From Brevundimonas sp. (GTDB lineage Bacteria; Pseudomonadota; Alphaproteobacteria; Caulobacterales; Caulobacteraceae), in assembly GCF_019636155.1 (NCBI RefSeq), contig NZ_JAHBYB010000002.1:124001-188000 (forward strand): DNA of 64,000 nt, given 5' to 3'. The notes beneath the pieces were generated by a model that saw only the letters and a list, made by a program, of their open reading frames with translations, ran no database searches and was not told where the DNA came from. Positions within the stretch are counted from its first letter, which is position 1; each line of letters starts with the position of its first letter. This document shows positions 17,845-25,738 of this stretch, one piece after another. The position numbers were made by a program, and so were the translations under genes.

Positions 17845-20463
17845 CTATTTGCGGCCCCACCAGCCGCGCTTGGGCTTGGCCGGCGGCGCCGCGATCTGGG
17901 TCGGATCGTCGGCGATGATCGAGGCCAGGTCGGCCTCGGGCGCCGGGGCGGCGACCGGTTCGGCCAGGACGGCCGGTTCCGGCTGGGGCTGGGTTTCGGG
18001 CTGCGCCTCCGGTTCCGGAGCCTGTTCCGGCTCCGGCGTGGATGGGACGAAGGGTTCGCCCTCGGGCTCGGCCTCGTTCGGCTCGATGGCCGTTTCGACA
18101 GCCGAGTCCGGCGTGGCCGAGGCCGAGGCCTTGCGGCGAACCCGGCGGCGTTTCGGTTCGGCCGGGATGACCGGGGCGGATTCGGCCGCTTCGGGAGTTT
18201 CGTCAGCCAGGATCACGGCGGCGGGGGTGCCGGGCGAGCCGTCCGGGGGCATGCCCTCGGCCGTGGCCCGGGCCTCGACCTTGACCTCGTGGGCCAGGCC
18301 GCCGCGACCCCGGCCGCGACGCCGCCGACGACGGCCGCCCTCGCGTTCACCGCCCGCCTCGCCTTCAGCCTGCTCACCGTTCGCCTCGGCAGCCTCGGTC
18401 GAGGGCGCGGAGGCGCGTTCCGGACGTTCCGGGTTCAGCGGGTCGAACCAGACATAAGGATCGTCCAGCGACGGGGTGCGGGCGCGGACCCAGCCATAGA
18501 CGTCGCGGTCGCCGTCCTCGCGGACACGGCGGCCGCCGCGACGGCCCCGGCGACGGCGGCGGCCGCCTTCGGAATCGTCATCGTCGTCCTCGGCCGCGAC
18601 CGGCGCCTCGTCGGAGGCGTCATCCGGCCGGCCGCCGCGACGGCGGCGACGGCGGCCCCGACCGCGACCGTCCTCGGCGCGCTCCGAGCGTTCGCGCGCC
18701 TCGTCGTCGTCATCGTCCTCGCGGTCGAGATCGGACTCGTCCTCGTCGTCGATGATCTCGTCGTCGTCGCCGTCGTCCTCCTCGGTCCAGGCGGCGTCGT
18801 CATAGCCGTCATCCAGATCCGACAGATCGGCGGTCGTCTCGGGCGGGGTGAAGTCCTCGTTGGTCTCGGTGCGGTCCAGAGCGTGTTCGCCCTGGGCCAG
18901 GCTGTCGTCGATCTGGATGACGACGTTCAGGCCGCGGCGCTCCAGCAGGCGCTGCAGATAGTCGCGCTTGTGGTTCAGGATATACAGGGCCACCGCCGTG
19001 CACAGACGCAGGGTGACCGACCCGGCCCCGTTCTTGCCCGCCTCGATATCGACGGCGCGCAGGGTCATCAGGGCCGCGCTCTCGGCCGAACGGATGCGGC
19101 CGGCGCCCTGGCAATGCGGACAGACCTCGGTCGCGCCCTCGATCACGCCCAGGCGGCGGCGCTGGCGGCTGATCTCCATCAGGCCGAAGCCCGAGATGCG
19201 GCCCATCTGGATGCGCGCGCGGTCGCGGGCCAGGGCGTCCTTCAGCACCTTTTCGACGGCGCGGTTGTTCTTCGACTCCTCCATGTCGATGAAGTCGATG
19301 ACGATCAGGCCGGCCAGGTCGCGCAGGCGCAGCTGGCGCGCCGCCTCGACGGCGGCCTCCATGTTGGTCTTGTAGGCCGTTTGCTCGACGTTCCGCTCCT
19401 TGGTGGCGCGGCCCGAGTTGACGTCGATGGCCACAAGGGCCTCGGTCTGGTTGATGACCAGATAGCCGCCGGACTTCAGCGGCACGACCGGCTGGTGGAT
19501 CTGGCCCAGCATTTCTTCGATGCCGTTGGCCGCGAACAGCGGACGCGAGCCCTGGTACAGGTGGATCTTCTTCGCCTGGGACGGCATCAGCACCCGCATG
19601 AAGTCGCGGGCCTGTTTGAAGCCTTCGACGCCTTCCACCTGGATGCCGTCGAATTCCTTGTCGTACATGTCGCGCACGGCGCGGCGGACCAGGTTCTCCT
19701 CCTCATAGATCATCGAGGGGGCGTGGGAACGCAGGGTGGTCTCGCGGATCGTCTCCCACAGGCGCAGCAGATATTCGTAGTCGCGCTTGATCTCGGCCTT
19801 GGTGCGCTTGGCGCCGGCGGTGCGGATGATCAGGCCCATGCCCTTGGGCACGTTCAGGGCCGAGGCGGCGGCCTTCAGCCGCTTGCGGTCGGTGGCGCTG
19901 GTGATCTTGCGCGAAATGCCGCCGCCCTTGCCGGTGTTGGGCATCAGCACGCAGTAGCGGCCGGCCAGCGACAGCCAGGTGGTCAGGGCCGCGCCCTTGC
20001 CGCCGCGCTCGTCCTTGACGACCTGGACCAGCAGGATCTGGCGGCGCTTGATGACGTCCTGGATCTTGTAGCGCCGCATCAGGCGCCGTTTCAGACGTTC
20101 CTCGTCGGCCAGCTTGGCTTCGGGATCGGCCTCGTCGTCGGTCGACTCGCGGCCCAGATCGTCTTCGTGATCCTCGTCGCTGTCCGCCTCGGCCATGATG
20201 GCTTCGCGGTCGGCGACCGGGATCTGATAGTAGTCCGGGTGGATTTCGTTGAAGGCCAGGAAGCCGTGGCGGTTGCCGCCGTATTCGACGAAGGCGGCCT
20301 GGAGGCTGGGCTCTACGCGGGTGACCTTGGCCAGGTAGATATTGCCGCGAAGCTGGCGCCGGGCCTTGGATTCGAAGTCGAATTCCTCAAGCTGGCGGCC
20401 GTCCACGATGGCGACGCGGGTTTCTTCCGCGTGCGCCGCATCGATAAGCATGGTCTTTGACAT
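17845..20463 (-). CDS. rne: Ribonuclease E with degradosome scaffold tail
   Basis: This 872-residue endoribonuclease organises RNA decay. The N-terminal catalytic part has the S1 domain from about residue 35 (RGNIYLAKVTRVEPSLQAAF), with a long acidic insert in it, and the DNase I-like site with AIDVNSGR and VIDFIDMEE carrying the metal-binding aspartates. A zinc-link CPHCQGAGR follows. The C-terminal 350 residues are disordered: an acidic block rich in DDDE, several Arg clusters ([17 protein letters not shown]) that would bind RNA, and the end KPKRGWWGRK. In Caulobacter a GWW peptide at this place binds PNPase. The ATG at 20463 is used; TTG at 20466 is in frame just before it. A leader of about 325 nt may support autoregulation. 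Confidence 0.96.
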   Translation of the reverse strand: MSKTMLIDAAHAEETRVAIVDGRQLEEFDFESKARRQLRGNIYLAKVTRVEPSLQAAFVEYGGNRHGFLAFNEIHPDYYQIPVADREAIMAEADSDEDHEDDLGRESTDDEADPEAKLADEERLKRRLMRRYKIQDVIKRRQILLVQVVKDERGGKGAALTTWLSLAGRYCVLMPNTGKGGGISRKITSATDRKRLKAAASALNVPKGMGLIIRTAGAKRTKAEIKRDYEYLLRLWETIRETTLRSHAPSMIYEEENLVRRAVRDMYDKEFDGIQVEGVEGFKQARDFMRVLMPSQAKKIHLYQGSRPLFAANGIEEMLGQIHQPVVPLKSGGYLVINQTEALVAIDVNSGRATKERNVEQTAYKTNMEAAVEAARQLRLRDLAGLIVIDFIDMEESKNNRAVEKVLKDALARDRARIQMGRISGFGLMEISRQRRRLGVIEGATEVCPHCQGAGRIRSAESAALMTLRAVDIEAGKNGAGSVTLRLCTAVALYILNHKRDYLQRLLERRGLNVVIQIDDSLAQGEHALDRTETNEDFTPPETTADLSDLDDGYDDAAWTEEDDGDDDEIIDDEDESDLDREDDDDDEARERSERAEDGRGRGRRRRRRGGRPDDASDEAPVAAEDDDDDSEGGRRRRRGRRGGRRVREDGDRDVYGWVRARTPSLDDPYVWFDPLNPERPERASAPSTEAAEANGEQAEGEAGGEREGGRRRRRRGRGRGGLAHEVKVEARATAEGMPPDGSPGTPAAVILADETPEAAESAPVIPAEPKRRRVRRKASASATPDSAVETAIEPNEAEPEGEPFVPSTPEPEQAPEPEAQPETQPQPEPAVLAEPVAAPAPEADLASIIADDPTQIAAPPAKPKRGWWGRK

Positions 20464-20905
20464 CAAAAGTCTCTCTCTGGCGCGCCAGGCCGGGCGGCCG
20501 GAGAACGGGTCTCCGATCGTGGGCGGCTCGCCGAATGGGATGGGGGGCCGGGGCGCGCATCATCCCTCCGCCGATGGCGGAAGCGGCTCCGAGGAGCTTC
20601 AAGGGAGCGCAGGCGGTCAGGCCCATGGTTTCAGATCGGTCCTGGCTCCCTCCGCGACCAGGCGCGAAGACCGGAGCCGGTCCTCGAACCGTCGGACGGG
20701 CCGGACGATTCTCGGAGAGGTGAAAGGTCTAGGCCGCGAGGAGGACGCATCCGAAGCCCGGGGGCCTGGGGACGCGGTCGGTTCGCGAGCGGACAAAGCA
20801 TAGGGATTGCGTCACGGAATTGAAAGCGTCCTGGCCTTAACCCAATGCAAGGACTGATCGGGCATGGTGCCGCCCGAGTATGGTCACCAGACAGGCGCCG
20901 TCAGA
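20464..20905 (-). promoter_or_regulatory. 442-bp divergent rne-amidase intergenic region with candidate rne promoter
   Basis: This is the longest gene-free stretch. On the minus strand TTTCAA (20825-20820) and TATGCT (20802-20797), spaced 17 bp, could be a promoter that starts rne transcription near 20790. That would leave a leader of about 325 nt. E. coli rne has a 361-nt leader bound by RNase E for autoregulation, so a similar feedback is plausible. On the plus strand TTAACCCA at 20837-20844 resembles the CtrA half-site TTAACCAT and lies 60 bp before the amidase start. No ORF of note was seen. Confidence 0.35.
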
Positions 20906-22153
20906 ATGAACGGTCAAAGGCTCTCAGGGCTCCGGAGGTGGGGCGCGCGGGAATGGACGATGACGGCCCTGGCCCTCGTCGTGGTCTGCGCCGTCCTGCT
21001 GACGGCCGGGCGTGGGCTGGCGTCGGGCGCGACGGGCGAGGTGCTGGGCCTGCGGTTCGGCGGCGACGGCCAACGAACGCGCGTGGTGGTCGACCTGGAG
21101 CGTTCGACCCGGGGCGTGGTCATCGATGACGGCGCCGGCGGCCGCGTCACCCTGGCGCTCAGCGGCGTCGCCGCCGGGCGGGGGCTGGGCGGCGCCGGTT
21201 CGGGCCTGGTCAGCGGCTATCGCGTGGCCAATGCGGGCGGGGCGTCGCGGGTCCAGCTGGACCTGGCCCAGACCGCCGAGATCGAACGCCGCTTCCTGCT
21301 GCCCCCCGGCGACGGGGTGCCCCAATTCCGTTATGTGATCGACCTGAAGGCCAAGTCCGCCGCCGCGGCGACGCCTCGCGCATCCACGGCGGCCGCCGCG
21401 CCGGCTCGGGCCCCGCGTCGGCAGGCGACCAGCGGGCGGCGGCTGATCGTGGTGGACGCGGGCCACGGGGGCCGCGATCCCGGCGCAGCGGGCGCTCAGT
21501 CGCGCGAGAGCGCCGTGACCCTGGCCGCCGCCCTGATGCTGAAGTCGGAACTGGAGCGCACGGGCCGGTATCGCGTCCGCCTGACCCGCGACAGCGACGT
21601 CTATGTGGGCCTGTATCGCCGGGTCCAGATCGCCCGCGACGCCGGCGCCGACCTGTTCATCTCGCTGCACGCCGACGCCGGGGCCGATCCCGCGACGCGG
21701 GGCGCCAGCGTCTATACCCTGTCGGAACAGGGGGCGGGCCGCGCCGTGCGCGAGTTCACGCGAGGCGATAACTGGCACCGGTCGCTGAACCTGCCGGGCC
21801 GCGACCCGTCGGTGGACCGTATCCTGCTGGACATGACCCAGCGGGCGACCCAGAACCGCTCGGCCCAGTTCGCGCGGGTTCTGCTGACCCATCTGGAGGC
21901 GGCCGAGCGTCCGCTGCTGCGTCGCAGCCATCGTGACGCCGGCCTGGCGGTCCTGCTGGCGCCCGATGTGCCGGCCGTGCTGCTGGAGATGGGCTTCATC
22001 ACCAATCCCGAGGACGAGCGGGCGCTGAACGACGAACGCGCGCGCCGCCGCCTGATGCGCGCCGTGGCCGAGGGCATCGATCGCTATTTCAACGAGCCCG
22101 CGCCCGGCATGATGATGGCGTCCGCCGCCCTGTCCTCGGGCGGGCGGCCCTGA
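20906..22153 (+). CDS. amiC: N-acetylmuramoyl-L-alanine amidase (AmiC type)
   Basis: This periplasmic amidase cuts septal peptidoglycan to separate daughter cells. The 415-residue product has an Arg-rich N-terminus and a hydrophobic export signal (about 20-38), an AMIN domain (about 45-140; LRFGGDGQRTRVVVDLE) that targets the septum, an Ala-rich linker, and an Amidase_3 catalytic domain. The zinc site is visible as DAGHGGRDPGA, the glutamate in SRESAVT, SLHADAG and the catalytic LLEMGFITN. The start is uncertain: ATG 20906 is chosen because codons before it are atypical; ATG 20864 has an AAGGA ten bases upstream and ATG 20960 is also possible. It is divergent from rne and converges with the J-domain gene, leaving 4 bp. 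Confidence 0.9.
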   Translation: MNGQRLSGLRRWGAREWTMTALALVVVCAVLLTAGRGLASGATGEVLGLRFGGDGQRTRVVVDLERSTRGVVIDDGAGGRVTLALSGVAAGRGLGGAGSGLVSGYRVANAGGASRVQLDLAQTAEIERRFLLPPGDGVPQFRYVIDLKAKSAAAATPRASTAAAAPARAPRRQATSGRRLIVVDAGHGGRDPGAAGAQSRESAVTLAAALMLKSELERTGRYRVRLTRDSDVYVGLYRRVQIARDAGADLFISLHADAGADPATRGASVYTLSEQGAGRAVREFTRGDNWHRSLNLPGRDPSVDRILLDMTQRATQNRSAQFARVLLTHLEAAERPLLRRSHRDAGLAVLLAPDVPAVLLEMGFITNPEDERALNDERARRRLMRAVAEGIDRYFNEPAPGMMMASAALSSGGRP

Positions 22154-22157
22154 ACAC

Positions 22158-22820
22158 CTAGACCATTCCGGCCTTCTTCAGGGTCTTCCAGGCCTTGATG
22201 ACCCGCTGCAGCTTGGCCTCGGCCCCGCGATCGCCGCCGTTGGTGTCGGGGTGGCAGCGTTTCAGAAGCTCATGATAGCGGCGCTTGATGTCGGCGCGGG
22301 TCGCCCCGGCCTCGAGGTCCAGGTCGGCCAGGGCGCCGCGTTCCAGCTTGCCCAGGCGCGACGCCTCCTCGGCCTTCGCCGTGGAATGCGAGGCGGTGCG
22401 GCGACCGAACAGGCCGAAGCTGTCGCGCCATGATCCGGCGCCCGTATTGGCGTTCGAGCCGAATTTGGCGGCGAAGGCGGCGGCTTCGCGGGTGAATCGC
22501 CCGGCCTTCATCTCCCAGGTGGGACGGCCGCCGGTCATGGCTTCGTTTTCCTGGGCCGCGCGGACCTCGCCCTCGCTCATCCCAGCATAGAAATTCCAGC
22601 CCTTGTTGTATTCGCCGGCGTGCCCCTGACAGAAGTCATAGAATTCCCCCAGCTTTTCGCGCGACTTTGGCGCGCGCGCGGTCGCCGGGCGGCTGCAGTC
22701 GGGCCACTGGCAGGGCGTTTCGCCGGGCTTGAGGCGCAGCACATCCTCCGCCGCCGGGTCCTCGGGCGGGCGGATACGCATGTCCTTGAAGCGGGGCTTG
22801 TACTGGAATGAGGCCGACAT
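22158..22820 (-). CDS. J-domain protein with C-terminal DnaJ domain
   Basis: This 220-residue protein has its J domain at the C-terminus (about 165-218): DIKRRYHELLKRCHPDT contains the HPD tripeptide that stimulates DnaK. The N-terminal part carries two CxxxxC/CxxH-like pairs (PCQWPDCSRP and FCQGHAGEYN), suggesting a small zinc-binding region, and the conserved block NKGWNFYAGMSEGE. A J domain at the C-terminus is the reverse of classical DnaJ and marks a class of specialised co-chaperones common in alphaproteobacteria. It lies head-to-head with bolA, 46 bp apart, a pairing seen in related genomes. The ATG at 22820 fits the usual N-terminus MSASFQYKPRFKD. The substrate is unknown. Confidence 0.88.
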   Translation of the reverse strand: MSASFQYKPRFKDMRIRPPEDPAAEDVLRLKPGETPCQWPDCSRPATARAPKSREKLGEFYDFCQGHAGEYNKGWNFYAGMSEGEVRAAQENEAMTGGRPTWEMKAGRFTREAAAFAAKFGSNANTGAGSWRDSFGLFGRRTASHSTAKAEEASRLGKLERGALADLDLEAGATRADIKRRYHELLKRCHPDTNGGDRGAEAKLQRVIKAWKTLKKAGMV

Positions 22821-22866
22821 CGCCTCCAAGTGTAGGCGCGAATTGGACGTCATCAAGGAAGTCGCC

Positions 22867-23169
22867 GTGTCCGAAGGCCCGATCACCCAGGAAATCCACC
22901 GCAAATTGACCGAGGCCTTCGCGCCGACACGGATTCGGGTCGAGGACGACAGCGCCCGACACGCCGGCCATCATCACGAAGGCGGGGTCGACGGCCGCCC
23001 GGGCGGCGAGAGCCATTTCAACCTGACCCTGGTCTCGACCGCCTTCAAGGGCCAGTCGCGGGTCGCCCGCCAGCGGGCGGTCAACGCCGTGCTGAAGGCC
23101 GAACTGGCCGGGCCGGTCCACGCCCTGTCCATCCGCGCCCTGACCCCGGACGAGGATATGGCGGGGTAG
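22867..23169 (+). CDS. bolA: BolA family transcriptional or Fe-S regulator
   Basis: The 100-residue product has the BolA fold: ITQEIHRKLTEAFAPTRIRVEDDS, then the conserved GESHFNLTLVST strand and FKGQSRVARQRAVNAVL helix with the RHR-type nucleic acid-binding surface, and ends LSIRALTPDE. BolA proteins work with monothiol glutaredoxins in Fe-S handling and affect morphology genes. The start is the GTG at 22867, preceded by AAGGA with a 7-nt spacer. A loop with HHHEG (near residue 40) inserts before GESHF. The gene is divergent from the J-domain gene and 89 bp before the histidine kinase. Confidence 0.92.
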   Translation: MSEGPITQEIHRKLTEAFAPTRIRVEDDSARHAGHHHEGGVDGRPGGESHFNLTLVSTAFKGQSRVARQRAVNAVLKAELAGPVHALSIRALTPDEDMAG

Positions 23170-23258
23170 CCGGGGGTTGAGGAAAATCAGCGTTCACTTC
23201 GTCTTAGAAACTTGGTCCTAGCGTCACGCCCAACGACAAATCGCTGAGGGGCGGGGGC

Positions 23259-25079
23259 ATGGTGGGATCGGAAGGCGCAGCGAAGAGTCTGGCTCCCGGG
23301 CAAAGGCCCGGGGAGGCCGCACAGGCCCTGACCGCCATCCTCCAGACCCAGTATCTGCGTTATGTGATCATCGCCAGCTGGGGCCTGGGCCTGTGCGGCG
23401 TGGTCGGCTGGCGCACGGCCCTGGTCTGGTTCGTGGCCACGGTCGGGGCCGGCGCCCTGCGCGGCGCCTTCGAGATGCGTCTGAGCGACCGTGTCGGCGC
23501 GGGCTGGGGTCTTCTGTTCCCGGCCGTGGCGACGGCGACGACCGCCGTCTGGGCCGTGGCGCCGCTTCTGGCCTGGTTCTCGGGCAAGCCGTTCGGCCAT
23601 GAACTGGCCGTGGCCCTGCTGGTGTCAGGCTATGTGCTGGTTTTCGCCCAGCTGCGCAGTTCGCCGCGACAGGCCCTGGTGATCTCCTCGCCCTATGGCG
23701 TCGCCGCCCTGGCCGTCCTGGCCAGCCTGTGGGGCGGGCCGCTGTTCTGGCCGTTCCTGGCCGCCGCGCCCCTGACCGGGGCGGGGCTGTTCGTCCTGGT
23801 CATGATGACCATGCTGCGTGAAGAGCGCATCCGCGCCTTCCAGGAACACCAGGCCCATCTGATCGAGGAGCTGGAGAGCGCACGCGACAAGGCAAATGCG
23901 GCGTCCGAGGCCAAGTCCAACTTCCTGGGCGTCATTTCGCACGAACTGCGTACGCCGATGAACGGCGTCCTGGGCGCGGCCCAGCTGCTGAGCGCCACCC
24001 GGCTGGAGACGACCCAGCGGGAATACCTGTCGATCATCCGCAACTCGGGCGACAATCTGCTGAGCCTGCTGAACGACATCCTCGACATGACCAAGATCGA
24101 GGCCGGCAAGATGACCTTCGAGGTCGTCGATGTGAACGTCGAAGAGCTGGCGCGGCGCGTGACCGGCCCCTTCGAGGCCCAGGCCGAGGCCAAGGGTCTG
24201 ACCTTCATCTCGGAGTTCGAGGGCGAGGTGCCGTCGGTGGTGCGCGGCGATCCGCTGCGCGTCTGCCAGGTGGTGCAGAATCTTCTTTCGAACGCGGTGA
24301 AATTCACCGACCGGGGCGAGATTCGCTATTGCGTCCGTGGCGAGCGGATCGGCGAAAATCGGGTGCGCTTCGACTTCGTGGTGACCGACAGCGGGTCCGG
24401 CATCGCGCCGCATGACCTGGAGCGGCTGTTCCAGCCCTTCACCCAGGTCGACGCCTCCTCGACGCGCCGCTTCGGCGGCACCGGCCTGGGTCTGACGATC
24501 GCCCGGCGCATGGCCAATATCATGGGCGGCGACATCACGGTCGAATCCGAGATGGGCAAGGGCTCGGTCTTCTGCCTCAGCCTGGAGGCCGAGGTGGTCG
24601 AATGGGCCCCCGTGCGCGAAACCGAGGTCATCGACGCCCAGATCGAGGACGGCGAACACCTGAATGTGCTGGTGGTCGAGGATCATCCGGTCAACCGCAT
24701 GATCCTGGAAGCCTGGATGGGCTCGGCGGGTCACCAGGTCACGGCCGCCGAAAACGGCGAGATCGCCGTCCAGGTGGCCAAGGGCCAGCGGTTCGACCTG
24801 ATCATCATGGACGTCAACATGCCGGTCATGGACGGCCTGACCGCAACCCGCCTGATCCGCGAGGAGGAGGGGGCCAACCGCGAGACGCCGCTGGTCGTTC
24901 TGTCGGCCTCGGCCCGCATCGAAGACCACCAGGCGGGACTGGACGCCGGCGCCGACGCCTATCTGAACAAGCCGATCGATTTCACCGCCCTGGCAGCCCT
25001 GATGGGGCGGGTGTCCGGCGGCCGAGAGGCGGTCCGTGTCGCCGAGGGGCACCCGACCCTGTCGTCCGTCGCCGCCTGA
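23259..25079 (+). CDS. Membrane hybrid histidine kinase with receiver domain
   Basis: This 606-residue protein has an N-terminal membrane module of about six hydrophobic segments (33-190), a coiled linker (190-220), the HisKA helix with phosphoacceptor H228 (GVISHELRTPMNG), and an HATPase domain with the N box (NLLSNAVKFTDRG), G1 (DSGSGIAP), and GGTGLGLTIARRM. A receiver domain follows with VVEDHPVNR, phosphoacceptor D518 (IIMDVNMP) and K571. There is no PAS or other cytoplasmic sensor domain, so the membrane module is the likely sensor. No response regulator or Hpt gene is adjacent, so the partner is elsewhere. It resembles Caulobacter hybrid kinases in layout, but no specific orthologue can be named. 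Confidence 0.92.
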   Translation: MVGSEGAAKSLAPGQRPGEAAQALTAILQTQYLRYVIIASWGLGLCGVVGWRTALVWFVATVGAGALRGAFEMRLSDRVGAGWGLLFPAVATATTAVWAVAPLLAWFSGKPFGHELAVALLVSGYVLVFAQLRSSPRQALVISSPYGVAALAVLASLWGGPLFWPFLAAAPLTGAGLFVLVMMTMLREERIRAFQEHQAHLIEELESARDKANAASEAKSNFLGVISHELRTPMNGVLGAAQLLSATRLETTQREYLSIIRNSGDNLLSLLNDILDMTKIEAGKMTFEVVDVNVEELARRVTGPFEAQAEAKGLTFISEFEGEVPSVVRGDPLRVCQVVQNLLSNAVKFTDRGEIRYCVRGERIGENRVRFDFVVTDSGSGIAPHDLERLFQPFTQVDASSTRRFGGTGLGLTIARRMANIMGGDITVESEMGKGSVFCLSLEAEVVEWAPVRETEVIDAQIEDGEHLNVLVVEDHPVNRMILEAWMGSAGHQVTAAENGEIAVQVAKGQRFDLIIMDVNMPVMDGLTATRLIREEEGANRETPLVVLSASARIEDHQAGLDAGADAYLNKPIDFTALAALMGRVSGGREAVRVAEGHPTLSSVAA

Positions 25080-25097
25080 TTGCGGCGGAAAGCCGGC

Positions 25098-25138
25098 GCG
25101 CGCCTGAACGACAAGTGAGCGTAGCGGTTCAGGCGCGC
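25098..25138. repeat. Inverted repeat after the histidine kinase
   Basis: The 12-nt arms GCGCGCCTGAAC (25098-25109) and GTTCAGGCGCGC (25127-25138) are perfectly complementary and enclose a 17-nt loop. The hairpin starts 19 bp past the kinase stop. There is no following T-run, so it may be a factor-assisted terminator or a short repeat unit. Confidence 0.6.
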
Positions 25139-25202
25139 CTCAGCCTGGCCGGTCCATTCTGCACCCGGGTCGATCGGACCCGCCCGCAGAAGGACTATCG
25201 AG

Positions 25203-25655
25203 ATGAGCCATAAATTCCTCGCCGCTTCGGTCGCTGCGGTCATGGCCCTGGGTTCGCTGGGCGCCGCGACCGCCGCCGCCGCCCAGGCCCGCCCGGGTCA
25301 TCCGGCCGCCCATGCCCAGGCCCGTCCGGGCCAGGCGCCGACCCGGGCCCAGCCGCCGCACGTTCGGCCGGCTCCGGCCCCCGCGCCGTCGATGCAGCGC
25401 TGGCAGCGGTCTTCGCATCGCTATCAGGCTCCCCGCTATGTCGCGCCGCGCGGCTATCTGGCGCGGACCTGGTCCTATGGCCAGCGGATGCCGACGGCCT
25501 ATCGCACCCGGACCTATGTGGTGAACGACTATGGCCGCTATGGCCTGCGCGCGCCGCCCCGCGGTTATCAATATGTCCGCAGCGGCGATGACGTGGTCCT
25601 GGCCGCCGTGGCCACCGGCCTGATCGCCGCCGTCATCGCCGGCCTGTTCAACTAA
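25203..25655 (+). CDS. RcnB-family periplasmic protein
   Basis: The 150-residue product has a signal peptide (1-27, ending AAAAQA) and a Pro/Ala/His/Gln-rich region with repeated QARPG. The C-terminal domain includes TRTYVVNDYGRYGLRAPPRGYQYVRSGDDVVLAAVATGLIAAVIAGLF. The YGLRxPPxGYxWV motif followed by a glycine-rich hydrophobic end is the RcnB pattern. In E. coli RcnB is a small periplasmic protein affecting Ni/Co efflux, but most family members are uncharacterised. The gene is flanked by hairpins on both sides and looks monocistronic; a strong terminator follows directly. Confidence 0.8.
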   Translation: MSHKFLAASVAAVMALGSLGAATAAAAQARPGHPAAHAQARPGQAPTRAQPPHVRPAPAPAPSMQRWQRSSHRYQAPRYVAPRGYLARTWSYGQRMPTAYRTRTYVVNDYGRYGLRAPPRGYQYVRSGDDVVLAAVATGLIAAVIAGLFN

Positions 25656-25673
25656 GGCCGGTCCGGCCGATCG

Positions 25674-25705
25674 GCGCCCCGGAGGGAAACCTCCGGGGCG
25701 CTTTT
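25674..25705 (+). terminator. Rho-independent terminator after the RcnB-like gene
   Basis: A perfect 12-bp stem (GCGCCCCGGAGG at 25674-25685, CCTCCGGGGCGC at 25690-25701) with a GAAA tetraloop is followed by TTTT at 25702-25705. It lies 18 bp after the stop of the RcnB-like gene. Confidence 0.92.
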
Positions 25706-25738
25706 CGTTTGAGCAGGGCCGTGCGTGAATGAGGTCGG

